Positions 22,535-35,104 are shown, numbered from the stretch's first letter. The stretch is DNA of 64,000 nucleotides from Chrysopilus asiliformis (GCA_964034945.1 OZ035963.1:1-64000), one strand, 5' to 3'. Program-made: numbers and translations. Notes: generated by a model not told the origin, from the letters alone.

Positions 22535-25500
22535 ATGAAATTCAACATGAAACAGCGCAATCAGCTTCCTTTCATCTACATTTTATCCCATGTGTTGATT
22601 GGTGAGTTTATATTTGGGGTTTTACAATTCGTAAGATTTTTTTTTATAAATCTTATGAGCGTAATCTAGAGATTCATTTAAAAAACTATGTTAAACTCTG
22701 GTAATTTGTTTAAGGTATCGGATTTTTCTTTCTTTATGTTTACCATGTCCGAGCAATCTTCGAGAACCGCACCAACTTCAATCATCGATCGAAACTAGGC
22801 CGGGAGTCGCTGCTGCGTGAAGACAGCCTTTATTTTTCATTTTACAAGACTATCGTTGAGGCTGACGAGTTCTGGATTGGATTCGACAAACTAACTAATG
22901 TAAATTCTCTTGTAATCTGTAAATTCTAGTCGTCAATAAGTCGTTTTACCCTTTATAGACCACATCCATTGAGTATCCATCTACCGTTAATGTCATACAT
23001 CGATTTCATGTATTTCCAGAGATTTTCATTGGGTAAATTGTGCCCTTGAAAATGAAGTCTTCTATAATGTTTTCTCTTGCAGGTATTTATACCATAGTTT
23101 TAAGGAAGTCACACAAAGATTTGGTGCCATCACGGTATCTTGTTGGGCTATCGACGGAATGAATGGCAGGGATCCAATTATAAGCTGTGATGGCATTGGT
23201 GAACCATTTTTCTTTTACCTAGAATTTGTCTGGGTCCTCGGCGGACTCACGGTTTTCATTATATACATGTATGGTTCCTTTTTGAGGTAATCATTAGCAT
23301 AGTATAATTGTTAGAGAGTTACATAAGATAATTAAACCGGATGTTTTTAAAGCGAAAACAGTTTTGGAGGAATTTATGCTGTTGTACTTTACATCATTTT
23401 CCATAAAAACGCATCAAAGATTTATGAGAGACCTTTGGCACGAGAGAATTTTGCTTTCCCATTCATATTCTGGCAAATATTTTACTTGACGTTGTGTATT
23501 CAGAGGTGTATTCGATCATCTTCTGTTAATTTGGCTAGTCGAATTGCTATGGTAAGGAATTAGGAGAAGACGTTTGTTTTTTAATTAATGGAATTGTTTT
23601 TCGTAGGTGACAAAATTAACATTCTTAACGACGATCTCACTCTTATGCTGGGAATTCGCTTCAATTATTTATGCAACACAAATCCTAATAATGATAGCGC
23701 CATGGAGTTTAGGATTATTCTCCAGTTGGTTTTGTATCGATTACACAATTTCACAGTTCCTATCGAATTTCATAGCGTACTATTTGTCATTTCAAAATAA
23801 GAAATACTTTTTAGCGTGGCAGAATGGGCCTGCATTTTCCCTATTGTTCGTGAATTTAGTTCACATTTACAAAAGCCGAACGCGAACAAGGGCTGAATCT
23901 AATGAAGGCTTCTCCATGAAGAATATTATGTTGGGCTTGTCAATGGCCTGCAGTGGGCAAGGAATTATTACTGATATTCTGGAGAAGTCTGGCTTCGCTA
24001 AGCCCGAAGACAATCCATATTCCGTGTATCGGGATATCATCCTGCATTGGTCACTACAACGAAAAGCGAATTTCACAACGACATTGTTCGCTTGCAATCC
24101 CAGCTTCGATGAAATTAAAATCGAAGACTATTGGGAATTAATAAAGACGCTTTTTGTTAAGCCATATGTGATATATGGCGTGGTACTCTTAGCAAAATTT
24201 CTACGCAAGCGTAGATCGTCCGCCGAGCCAATCGAAAATAAAGAAGAGCAAATTGAACGTGCAAAGAAATATGTGTTGGAGGATTTTTTCGAGAATAATC
24301 ATATATCAATGCAGGAAATGACGAATAAGGAGACTGAGAAGGATTTGAATGAATGTCTAAAACTATTAGAGCAATGCAATTACAATTACGAGAAATACAA
24401 AGTGAAAAAGAGTAAAATGAAGAAACAAACCAGCACTGATCATGAGGATTTTATAAAAGACGTGAAGAAGCTAAAGGATCAGATCAACGAAAATGAGAAA
24501 AGAAAGGAGGAACAAAAGGTAAAAGTACGAGAAGTTGAAAAGGAGCAAACTACCGAGGACAATGACGATAGCACTAGCCACAGAAATCCACAAAAATCGG
24601 CGACTGCAGAATCTTCCGGTGGTTGTGCGGCAAGCGCAGAGCCAAAAGTCAAGGAAGCGAAAAACACAAAATCATCGACAACAGAAACGCTCTCACGGCT
24701 AGGATACCACTATCTCTACAGTGTCGTACAGATGTGCGTATTTTCAATAATTGGCATAACCGTTAAGAAATTATTCTTCCTATGCTACACAATGGGATGC
24801 GTTATAGCGCCCACACTTTGCTCAAAATTTTGGTATCGGAAACAGAATAATATTTTCTGGACGATATCATTGCTGGTATTCCTCACTAGCATCGTTGATC
24901 CAGGCTTACAAGTAAGACTTTTGGTACACTAAATGCTTTTGCGTTGCCGTATTACGCGATTTTGCAAGACAGCCAAACAAATTTAGACGTTTTTCTGTCT
25001 ACAAAAGTTTTATACATATTTGGATCAACCTACAAATAAAGTAATAACTAAAAAAAGATTGTGCAAATAATTGTCTGCCTGTCTATAAAAATCGCGCAAC
25101 AGCTTTAAAATGTATACATAAAACTAAAGTAGAATTTTCTGTTTTTATTTAGAATTTGGAAGAAGAATATTTACCAAATCAACCAGATGCCGAGGAACTG
25201 GAGCAAATGTTAGAATGGATTAATCTAAATACCGAAAAAGACGCAGTTTTTGGGGGTGAAAATTCAATATTCCATAAATTTGTCAAGATTTGTTCTAAAA
25301 TCGTTATTAATTTCGTTGCAGGACCGATTGAAGTAATCGCGACAGTTCATTTATCAACAAAACGTCCTATTGTCAATCATCCGCATTTGGAAATGCGACA
25401 AATCAGGTAAAAAGTTTTTGTTTGGTGGTGTCCATAAAATACGTGATTCTTTTAAGAGAGAGGAAGTCTGCGACATTAAACCCTACACAAAAAAATCGTT

Positions 25501-25972
25501 CTGCGTAGCGTATTTTATGGATAGGACCTAAATCGTATAGCATGAGAAAATCACATTTAATGAAAAAATCTCTTAAATTTAGTGAACGAACAGAAGGTGT
25601 TTATTCGGTTTTTAGTCGGCAGCAATCATCGGAGATCTACAATCAGTGTTCCAATTTGAAAATTCAATATTTAATTGTTTCATTTCATGATTGTATCAAC
25701 ACAGTCAGGTAAAACAACTAAATATCATAAAAAGCAAAATATTTTACAAAAAAAATTTCAGTGGCGATTGTGATATCCTTGCAATTTGGGATAGTATGCA
25801 GCCAAATTATCGAAAGTATCCCCAATTTTGTTCCGAATTAGCAAACAAGAACATTCCAAGCTTTCTTAAAGTTTTTTCAAATAAACATTACAGCATCGTT
25901 AAAATGTTTTCGCAGAGCGTACAACTACAACTTAATTTAAGACAAAATAAATTGCCAGAAAAGGGAATGTAA
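22535..25972 (+). CDS. dpy-19: DPY-19 family protein C-mannosyltransferase
   Basis: Nine introns separate exons 22535-22601, 22715-22899, 22959-23032, 23083-23286, 23353-23551, 23607-24911, 25153-25255, 25322-25406, 25583-25708 and 25762-25972; all junctions are GT-AG and keep frame, giving 852 residues. DPY-19 enzymes sit in the ER membrane and transfer mannose from dolichol-phosphate-mannose to tryptophan in thrombospondin-type WxxW motifs. Family landmarks seen: a membrane segment at about 12-32; DSLYFSFYKTIVEADEF in exon 2; many membrane helices through exon 6; and a lumenal C-terminal domain with DAVFGG, the VNHPH motif (730-734) and EGVYSVFSRQ. A lysine/glutamate-rich insertion at about 443-610 makes the protein longer than vertebrate DPY19L proteins, which have roughly 650-750 residues. 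A poly(A) signal AATAAA lies at 26005-26010. Confidence 0.92.
25256..25321 (+). other. 66-nt in-frame intron of dpy-19
   Basis: Donor GTGAAA, acceptor TTTCGTTGCAG, and length 66 with no in-frame stop, so a reading frame passes straight through it. Removing it restores the family sequence DAVFGG-PIEV...HLSTKRPIVNHPH. Keeping it would insert 22 residues in a conserved lumenal segment. I therefore call it an intron. Confidence 0.75.
25427..25528. mobile_element. Small MITE in a dpy-19 intron
   Basis: About 100 bp bounded by inverted GTCCATAAAATACGT (25430) and its complement CGTATTTTATGGATA (25509-25522), lying wholly inside the 25407-25582 intron. The same terminus occurs at 31578, 35495 and, inverted, 37302-37320, so this is a dispersed non-autonomous family. 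No protein is encoded. Confidence 0.65.
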
Positions 25973-26533
25973 ATAATTTTAAATTCACTGAATGTTAAAA
26001 TAATAATAAAAAATTAAATGCTTTGCAGAGATATTAATTTTGTTTGGTGAACAAATTTTGTTCACATTAATATTTAACTTTCTGAGATTATGATAAAAAG
26101 ACAAATAGACTATTGTGACAAAAATAATAAACAATTCAATAAAATCTGTGGAAATTAAAAACTATAGACGATTTTTTTTTAGTTCAAGTAGTAGTTTAGG
26201 GTAACAAACGTCCGTAATAGGATTATTTTGTACATTTTTTTTGCCGACTAATCGCTATTTTATACAAAATTTTTGAAAAATAATTTTATGCAAAAAAATT
26301 TGAACTGAAGAAAAATTATTTTTAATCAGGCATTTATACTTTATCGGGTTCTCTAATATATTATTATTTACTTATGCAAGAAAGTCATGTCCTATTTATT
26401 TAAAATAAACTAAGAATTTCAATTTAGAAAAATCGCCCAATAAATTTTTGAAAATCCTTTCATGTGGCACCACCTTAGATGCCTCAAAAGCTAGATTATT
26501 TTTGTGTCACCGCAATTTCTAGGTTATATTACA
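25973..26533. other. Intergenic, dpy-19 to CRCP
   Basis: AT-rich, with the dpy-19 poly(A) signal near its left end. The CRCP promoter must lie in the right half. Nothing else is recognisable. Confidence 0.6.
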
Positions 26534-27066
26534 ATGGAAATGTAAGTTGAAATATATTTTACTTAAAAGATACAAAATTAAAAACATTCGTTTAAAGTCG
26601 GAATCCCTGTTTCTCCGTGCTTGCCAATCTGGAAGTTTTAGACATTCTCAAGGACATTAAAGACACCAAAAAGAAGTTTGGATTAAGAAATCTAGCGACA
26701 ATAACTTATGAGGTAGTATCCTTTTCGTGTTTTTGAAGTGATATTATGCTGATTTATCCGTTTTACTATCAGACACTGCAATTTCTTGAAGACAGTCCTT
26801 GCAAGGAGCAAACGAAGGCCGGTATTCTTGCTTTTCTGCGAGAAATCAAACCCTACAAGTTAACGGAAAATGAATGTTTGCTGATGATAAACGACCCGCC
26901 AACAACAGCCCTTCACATTCAATTAGTAAGACTGCAGCCATGTGGGTAACATTTTGATGACAACTTCTTCCATTTTCAGCTTGTTGAGGACAGTGAAGAA
27001 CGCCTATCGGAAGAACAAGTCCGGGAAATTCTACAAATCGCAACCAAGAACCTATTTCCCGAATAA
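26534..27066 (+). CDS. CRCP: RNA polymerase III subunit RPC9 (CRCP)
   Basis: Four exons, 26534-26541, 26598-26712, 26773-26925 and 26980-27066, encode 120 residues. The first coding exon is only 8 nt (ATGGAAAT), so the start rests on the GTAAGT donor and on frame: it yields MEIRNPCFSVLANLEVLDIL, which matches the family's MEV...ANSALLSNYEVFQLL start. Later landmarks are TITYETLQFLEDSPC, YKLTENECLLMINDPPTT and the conserved C-terminal VEDSEERLSEEQV. RPC9 pairs with RPC8 in the Pol III stalk, which binds initiation factors and emerging RNA for tRNA and 5S synthesis; in vertebrates the same protein is also the CGRP receptor component. An AATAAA at 27062-27067 overlaps the stop codon and a second lies at 27080-27085. 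DENR ends 39 nt away on the other strand. Confidence 0.93.
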
Positions 27067-27095
27067 AAGTTCTTTTAGGAATAAAATAATTTATT
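27062..27095. terminator. Interlocked poly(A) signals of CRCP and DENR
   Basis: Plus strand: AATAAA at 27062-27067 (includes the CRCP stop) and 27080-27085. Minus strand: AATAAA at 27095-27090 for DENR, whose stop is at 27106. Cleavage at the usual 10-30 nt downstream would place each mature 3' end within or beside the coding end of the other gene. Confidence 0.65.
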
Positions 27096-27105
27096 GCAAT
27101 TTCAT

Positions 27106-27756
27106 TTATCGCTTTTGATCTCCCAAATCCTCTATAAAGTCTTCATCGATATCTGGCCATTTTTCAGGAATAACATCGAACAAATCGTCTTTAACATCGC
27201 CCTGGATCACTATTTCGTCCTCGCCAGTTACTGAGGAGCCGCAAGCGAATTTAGTTCCAAAGAACTTCGCTGCTACTTTTAGATCGATATCTGAAGCAAT
27301 TTAGGGATTATCTAGAATTCGAAATGATGTTTTTAAAGAAATTACCAAATGTGCTGAGTCCTGTGACCACTGTAACTGATTTCTTTTTCCCCCTTGGAGC
27401 CCTCGAGACGCACACTTTCTTCGGTCCATCGTCCTTCTTTTTGGCCTTCATCATTCCCTTGCCGCCCCGCTTCTGCCTCTTCTTATCGTCGTCTCCGCCG
27501 CCTTCTGCACCGTCGTCAATTTTGACCTTCTCAAATTCGGTCGGAAGATTTTTCTCCAACCATTGTTTGCACTTTTCGTAGTCTGGATAATACTCGCAAT
27601 ACTGAAAACCGCAAAGGACTTTTATTACTATCCATGCAAAATTTCGAATAAACTTACCTCTATTGGCATCGAACAATTACCGCAATATTGCACAGTAATC
27701 GGATAACTGACACCTTCTCGGGGCCCCATTTGGAGTCTCTCTACGACATCTGTCAT
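27106..27756 (-). CDS. DENR: Density-regulated protein, DENR
   Basis: Three exons on the minus strand, 27756-27658, 27601-27346 and 27290-27106, join to 179 residues. The N-terminal zinc-binding motif has cysteines at 25, 28, 35 and 44 ([20 protein letters not shown]). A low-complexity K/G/D-rich linker follows (about 62-90), then the SUI1/eIF1-like domain from about 93, with [17 protein letters not shown] followed by [24 protein letters not shown] dimerises with MCTS1; the pair recycles 40S subunits and promotes reinitiation after short upstream frames. In Drosophila the complex supports translation of growth genes. Length and domain order are normal. Its 5' end faces vir across a 1.1-kb divergent gap. 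Confidence 0.95.
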
Positions 27757-28895
27757 TTTTTGGAGGTTGGGAGCGACCGATATTTGTTGAACTAGACTTT
27801 TCTATGGAAATATGTTAGATTTTAACAAAATTGTATCAGTTTAGAAGTCGGGACCCGAATATCTAAAAATAGGCGCCTCTACCAAGTAGCTTTGATATTT
27901 TATTAGCTAGCGAACGTAATTAATTGCCCGTTAACTTGTGTTGTTAACAACTGAACGTAGGACCGAATGAAGACGTACCGGTTTGGATTGGATTTGTGCT
28001 GTTCACTTTAAGTGCTGTTCACATCAAATCTTATTGAAATATTCTGACTAATTTATTGTAAATTTTATAATATTATAGAAATATTATACATTGGGCTATT
28101 TACATCACAGAAATGATCATAATTATCTGTATTTTTGTTTGCCCGGGTAAAGCAATATTTCTAAAAAATCTATCTAATAATTTTAGTTGGCACAATCCAA
28201 ATAACTATTACTTTAGCCAATACCTTATCTTCTATTATTTAATTATTGTTTCATCATATTGAATAGCAAATAAATTCGGATTATCTGTTAATATTGTTAC
28301 TATCATAATATTAACCCGATCAAATTCATCAATTCCACCTGGTATATATTTGATAACCTCAGCTGATGTTACATATTTTCTTGAAATCGATCAAATAATC
28401 CATATCATACTAATAATATATAAAAAAATCAGTTGGTCTGTTCCTCTTTCACGCAAAAACGGCTGAACCGATTGACTTGAAATTTGGCATGAGTATCTGT
28501 GGTAGTTCTGGTTCCAACATAGGCATACGGAAAAGTAGCGCGAGGGGTGGGGGGAGTAAGGGGAGGAGCTAAAGTGATTTCGAAACTTAGTTTTTGCGCT
28601 ATGTTACTCTTTCGCGGGGAAACTACCGAGCCGATTGGCCTGAAGTTTAGCTCCAACATAGACCATCAAAAATAAAAAATAAATTTAAAAAACTTAACCC
28701 GATTTCACTACTGAATTCAGTAATTAATTAAGTTATATTTTCAGTTCTCAATCTGAATATAAATTTAACCTCAACAGCAGAAAAAAAATTCCAAGTTTTA
28801 AAAAATTTGATTTGATTTGAAGTCTAATTTGACTTGTATTCTGATCTGACATTTCGTTGTATCATCTGGCAACACATATATTGATAAAAAGAAAA
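27757..28895. promoter_or_regulatory. Divergent promoter region, DENR / vir
   Basis: Must hold both promoters; no core element is obvious. The right half (about 28430-28670) carries a repeat-like segment in which ACCGATTGACTTGAAATT and GCCGATTGGCCTGAAGTT are diverged copies of one motif, a pattern typical of dispersed non-autonomous transposons in insects. Confidence 0.5.
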
Positions 28896-31800
28896 ATGGG
28901 TTCAAGTTTGCGAGAATTGCTGTTTTTCGATACTTTTTCCCATGAATTCTCAGAGGTAAGTGCCACAAGTTTAATTAATTAAAACAACTCAGTGTAATTT
29001 ATGAAATATATCTGTTTCCCTAGTCCAAAACTGTCTATTTCTAGTGTAAAACTGAATTGAAAATTCCGCCGTCGTCTAACCTAGAAAATTGTTTGTTTTG
29101 CAGGACATAAATTTAGATTTGGTGCAATTTCCGAAACCAGTCTACATAACAGAAGTACGAATAATTCCATTGGGCGCCAAAGTTCAGGCTGATTTTCCGG
29201 GTGGGGTTCGTTTGGGGGCTACCAACCCCTCCAAATTTGGTATTGAATTCTTCGTGAATGATTTAGGCAAGCCGGGGGCGTCGACCTTCGAAAACCTCGG
29301 CCAGCTGAACTACAACCAGAACGATTGCATTAACTTAGAGTGTGAGAATGACAAAATTCCAACCGATGGACTCGTTCTTCGCGGATGGTATACGACGATA
29401 ACACTTGCTGTTTACGGGACATTGACGAAACACCTCACTGAGCAGATAGCTAGCCCTCCGCCACCTGTGGACGCTTCGCCCGAGGAAGTTAGTTTGGTTC
29501 CAGTGCAGATTACAACCGGAGATCCGATAGTGAAGGAGCAGAAGATCGACTGGCCAGATGAAGTACCAAATCCCGCTGTAGATGTGGCGATTTTCGAACC
29601 AGAGGTCTATGTTGAGCCGATAGTTTTTGATGGAGCTGTATTTGAACAGACTGCAACGCCTGCAATAGCTACTGCAGCGCCGCAGTATGCAGACGACTGC
29701 TTTCTGAGTGCTATAGAAAGTAGCCGCGATGTTGAAAAGCGCCCAATAGCACGAAGGAAGTCCAGATCATCCGAACGATCTTCGTCCAGGAACCGAACTT
29801 ACTCTCATTCTGATAGCAACGATCGGGAGTATAATTCACGATCGAAGAGGGAATGGTCCAGAAGTCCCGAATATCGTCACGCGCGACGAATTAGGCGAGA
29901 TCGTTCTCGAGAGGATCGAGACCATGTTGAGCGTGATCACAAGCGACCGAGGACTCCGCCACCCGCACAACAGCTCCCCCCCGGATCCCCTCGTCGACCT
30001 CGATCACCAGCCCCGGAACATTTGACCGAGCAATTTGCTGACGTTGGCGAGGATTCGGACTACAAATACCGACAGAAGTGTGCCAAGGCGAGTGGCCAAC
30101 CGATTCGCGTGATTGGGAGTGATCAGGCGCCCAAAAGTCCTGCCACCGTCGTAGAGCCTGCAGATGAAAGCCTACCGCAACAGCCAATCGACGATGAAAC
30201 CATGTCGCAGGATGAACAATTCGAACCCATTCTCAGTGACGAGGAGATTGGCGATGACAACGAAGAGCCGGAAAATGAGGACCTCGAGATGGAAGACAAC
30301 GACGTTGAGGATGCCATTAAGCATTTTGATCCGTTTAAGATGCGTCTTCAGCGTTACGAAATGGATCTGAGCTCAAGTTGCTTCCGAGATAGCGAAATTC
30401 TTGTGAAAGTTCTGCGAAAATATGAAATTCAAACGCAAACGAATTCCAGGGAGGATTTCCTTAACTCGAGTGCCGACGAAAAGGAGAATTTCGTGATTCT
30501 TTCTGAACAATTGATGTCGCATTTGCAGCAGATCAGCATGTCGTCTTTGCATCGAAGAAATTACATTTTGGAAAAGACTTTCGAAGAGCAGAGCGAACAT
30601 CTGAAACTTGCAATTAGTGTTCTTAAGGTGGCATTGGACTTTGAGTGCGCTTGCTCGCAACCACAGCCTGGATACAAAGTTAGGCACATCAAAATCGGTG
30701 CACGGTTAGCGGAACTTTTCTGCATTTCTACGGAATTTTTAGACTATTTTATCACGACTGAGGGATGTGATCCCTTTAAAAGTCTTTTTGATTTGTACGA
30801 AAAGGAGTACATGGCGTTGTCTATAAAACTGTTGCTTCTAAAAGCAATTTATTCCATTTTGGACACCAAACTAGGCGTCAACATATTTCTGAACAACAAA
30901 CTCAATGGCTATCAGCGACTATTAACGATACTCAATGGAAATCCTTTGACAAGGGCGAAATTTTCGATTAAATCGATTATAAAAAAAGTGAATCTCTTCG
31001 AATGCTTGGAGAAAATTCGAGATTTGGTCACAAAACAATTCGTTCTTACAAATCATTTGGTCGACAATCCATTTTCCGAATTGGAAATGTGTTTATCGCA
31101 GACTTTAAATGCCATGACGAAGGAGTCGTTGTCTTATCAGCAACCGAAACGATTTTTGCCCGTTTCGGAGAAGTTTGAGTTGGTCCGGGATGTTACAGCG
31201 CAGAGAAGCTGGGGCCACATGCTGCATTCGTACTTCAGTAGCCATGCTTTAGGCGAGTCTTTACTTTTGATTGTGAGCAATCAGATGGTAGTGCCATCCA
31301 GCATTTTAAATTTGACTTTTGGACTGATTGCGAGTCTTGTGAGGTCACAATTTGCTTTGGATTATCTCATATATGATTGCTTTGAGACCACGGAGCTGCT
31401 GGTCAAGTGTTTGTTAGGTGTTGAGGAGGAGCAGGATGCGGCAGAGATGGAAAAGACTGGCAATGAAGACGAGTGCCAAGTGAAGGAGAAGAAATCGAAA
31501 GATTTCCCAAGGCCGCTTTCTCGGGGACAGCAGTTGGGGATCGAAATCGCTTTTAGGGTAAGTTTTAATACTAAGACGTCCATAAAATACGTTACACATT
31601 TAAGGGGGGAGAGAGTTTTCGGAGGTAGTTTGACGGCGACCTGAAATCTCATACAAAAAATCGCAAAAAAAGTGGGAGGGGAGCATCTGAAACTGTAAAA
31701 AATTAAAACGATGTATTTTTTGGCGAGCATCCAAGATTTGTTTTTTGAGAATTAGTGGTCCGAAAAGATCAAAATTAACTTGACGAATTTTGTGGACAAC

Positions 31801-34800
31801 CCTTTTGAAGATTTTTTGACCCAAAATTCTTCCTCTTTTTTTTTTTTGCAGATTCAATCACGTTTCCACGTCGACGCCATCAAAAACACGAAAGATAACG
31901 TTGATAGTCTACTTGACCATCTTCACGCGCTGTACAGTCAAAACTGCAGCTACATTGGTCGCCTGTACACGATAGAATCAATTGGGCTCAACAACAACCT
32001 TATTCCCTTCTTAAATCTCATCGAGAAAGAGCGCAAAGCACAAACGCAACGTCAGCAAGGTTCTCCAGGTATAAAATTCAAGTCACCTGTGCTAAGCTAT
32101 GCAGTCGACTTGATTGATTCCTGCGTACGGCATTGCACAAACCTGGAATACCTCATCGAGCATGGAAGCGTCCTCATGGAACTCGTGAAAAGCCACGAAA
32201 TCTTCGAGCCTGCCGTTTCAGCGATGTTGCAGGAAATGGCTGTCTATTTGAAGCCCCTGGAAGTGGTCAACAATTTCACCTACGACGATATTACGCAACT
32301 TTGCGAAGTAATCAAGCGGAGCATCGAATTTATTACGACCTTCCCGGGGGATTTAATTATGGGTTTGCGAATTTTGAGATATTTGGGAATTTCCAGTGAT
32401 TTTGGGGAAATAAGAGAACTGAAATATCGATATGTGATTTTGCAATTCTATTCCGCTGATGGTGTTGTAACGCTGGTTAGTATTTTGGAGAAATTAAATA
32501 CGTATTTCGAACAACCAGGCCTTCATTCAGCCACTTTGATGACGATGCAGGCGGTTCACGCTTGCCAAATACTATTACCGACACTGGAAGTTCTTCGAGA
32601 GATGTTGACTTTCGTAATTCAATGTAGGGATACACAATTTAAAGATCTCACGGCAATTGAACATTTGATGAAAACCTATTGCTTAATGCATCATTACCCG
32701 GAAATGAGTCAAGCGTTCGACGAAGCGCAGAAGGTGAAAAGTGAAATAATTAAAATTTTGCTGGCCTACACACAACCGAATCCTGAGGACGAAGAATCCG
32801 TTCATAAAAGTCTTTGGACACAAATGATTCGTGAGGTGGTTAAATCGATTTTGTCTGCACCATCGACTTTTATCCCTGGATTACAAGTTTTGGCAGAGTT
32901 ATTACCTCTCCCACTTCCCGTTCAGACTTTGCAGCCACTTTCAGGCACAGAAACGCATCGTCTTATGACCGAGAGAAAATTATGGTCAGCACATTTGCAT
33001 CCAGAGAGCGCCAATTTAACAGAGCTCATTCAAACCATTTGCCCTTCAACATTCCCGCAGCTAAAAGACCTCCTCACTCGCGTTTGCTTGCAATTGGCCG
33101 ATTTAGCACCCAATATGACGCTTCTTGTTTCGAAATCAGTGATCGACATGATCTTAAATGATTCCTCGACGACATTAACAGCGCCGGGCTCTGCTGGTCT
33201 TGCCCGACTTCTTCAATTCCTCGGCCAGCTAACCGCTTACGCTTCCGTCAAAATTTCCAGTCTATCGATATTTTCTGGGCGCCTTTATGAATTCTTCAAT
33301 CAGATTTTGTCTAACAATGACACATCGGAGCCACACCAGCAATGTCAGAAGAATGTCCATAGGATTTATGAGAACTTCTTCGATTCAGAGATTTCTATGA
33401 TTGCTCCGAATTCGACTGGCAGTGCAGAATTGAATTTGGCATGCGCTTTACCGTCTAAAGAACTCATTTCTGGGATTGCCGGTGCCGTTGCTGCGAATTT
33501 AATGAATTCACCAATCGGTGGGCCAGTTTCAATAGCAGCTTCAAGGAATTTGATTATTTTAACTGAACATGAGTAAGTTTTGAATCTAATTTCGAAGCAG
33601 TAATTCTTACAAAACATTTTTTCTTACATTTCAGTATCACATTCTACTATCTGAAGGTAGCTCTAGAAGCAAAAAAGGATCTTTTCCAAGATTGGCTGCA
33701 GAAACTCGCCGAATTACAGGAAAAAGAGCCCCACAGCGGTTTATTTGGCACGATAGTAATTTTCTTTAGGGCTCTGTTATTCATTGACGATTCATCTCCG
33801 GACTCAACACTACCTATTCGCACAATGAAACTGAGTGCTAGCCAATTGGCAGCAATTGTCGGCTGGACAAATAATCCAGAGAAGCCACACATGCTACAAA
33901 GGATGGCGAAAGTTCTATCTGATGAGGCTGAACCGAGGAACGAGGAATTGCTGCAAGATTTCAGCAATTTGATTGCTTGTTTACAATCTGCCGCAGATAC
34001 CGTTGAAACGGAAGAAAAATTTGAATTCACAGAGCCGTTATTGCCTCAAGCAGAGGGAATTGTAACGCAGTATTTATCACGGCCGATTTTCACACTCTTC
34101 GAAGCTTCAGATGAGGCCCAGCTAGGCGCCAGCTACTGGTTAGATCCTATTCGCCTGGATAGCTCTTCTAGTAGCGATGAAATTAATTTACAGAATGAGC
34201 GTGTGGCCAAAGATCTGGCCGAAATGGTAGAAACATGCTTGCCACCCGATACGAACCTCTCCTCTGATTGCAAAAGAATTCTGCATCTCTCGGCGTCGCC
34301 ACAATCGAATCGAGAACGAACAACAACAGCTCCCTGCTTTAGAACACGGCGAGTGGAAGTGGAGCCTTCGACAGGACGTCCGGAGAAGAAAATCTTCGTA
34401 ACACCAATGCGAGGACGTGGATTTCCCCGCACCCCACCTTCCCGAGGCGACTTGTTTCGCTCACGACCTCCAAACACATCTCGACCACCGTCTCTACATG
34501 TTGACGATTTTTTGGCTCTGGAAACCTGCGGTGCTCAACCGACTGGCCCCACTGGGTACAACAAGCTGTCGCGAGATATAATCAACATTCGGGGCACGCG
34601 AGGAGGACGAGGTCGTGGCAATCGTATGTCGTCCGGTGGATCTTACAGGTGAGGAAATTTAATCGTTTTGACATTTTTTTCTGTTAAAGAAATTTAATTC
34701 CCAGAACGAATTCACCCAATACTTGGTCACATGTCGACTCCAGCGGTGGCCCACCGCCTCAGCATTTTCGCACGGCCACATCGGAACCTGTTAATGATTC

Positions 34801-34879
34801 GCATTATGGACAGCCGCATTTTGGTGGCGCTCCGATACGATCAAGGGGACGCGGACGATTGCGAACATTTCTGCGATGA
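28896..34879 (+). CDS. vir: Virilizer (VIRMA), m6A methyltransferase complex scaffold
   Basis: Five exons, 28896-28955, 29104-31557, 31852-33572, 33635-34648 and 34705-34879, all with GT-AG introns in frame, give 1807 residues, close to the roughly 1850 of Drosophila Virilizer. The N-terminal VIR_N domain (about 1-135) includes LLFFDTFSHEFSEDINLDLV, FPKPVYITEVRIIPLG and SKFGIEFFVNDL. An RS-like region follows at about 235-315, an acidic stretch at about 383-427, and then a long helical-repeat body. The C-terminus is arginine/glycine-rich (TRGGRGRGNRM, IRSRGRGRLRTF). Virilizer scaffolds the WTAP/Fl(2)d, METTL3/METTL14, Hakai and Flacc complex that writes m6A on mRNA in the nucleus; in Drosophila it is needed for Sxl splicing and sex determination. 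A poly(A) signal is at 35105-35110. The first coding exon has only 20 codons, but the family match fixes it. Confidence 0.95.
31558..31851 (+). other. Intron 2 of vir, with a MITE end
   Basis: A 294-nt intron with GTAAGT donor and a strong T-run before the TTTGCAG acceptor. GTCCATAAAATACGTTACAC at 31578 matches the terminus of the dispersed MITE described at 25427; the opposite end is not clear. Frames cross both borders but stop inside, as expected for an intron. Confidence 0.75.
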
Positions 34880-35104
34880 AAGTTTGCCAAGCGGAATACA
34901 TATTTTAAAAATTTATCAGCATAATCAGTGGCGTGACTGCAAATTTTTTGAAAAGAAAAAATTTGTGAGCCTCTAAAATTTCAAGGCCTTTTACATTGCA
35001 TGGTCTTGCACCTGTAAGTTACGCAACCGATCCCAATATTAATTAATATAATTGATGTTCAATTGTAAAATTGTATTAAAATGTAAATTAATTTTAAATA
35101 GTTA

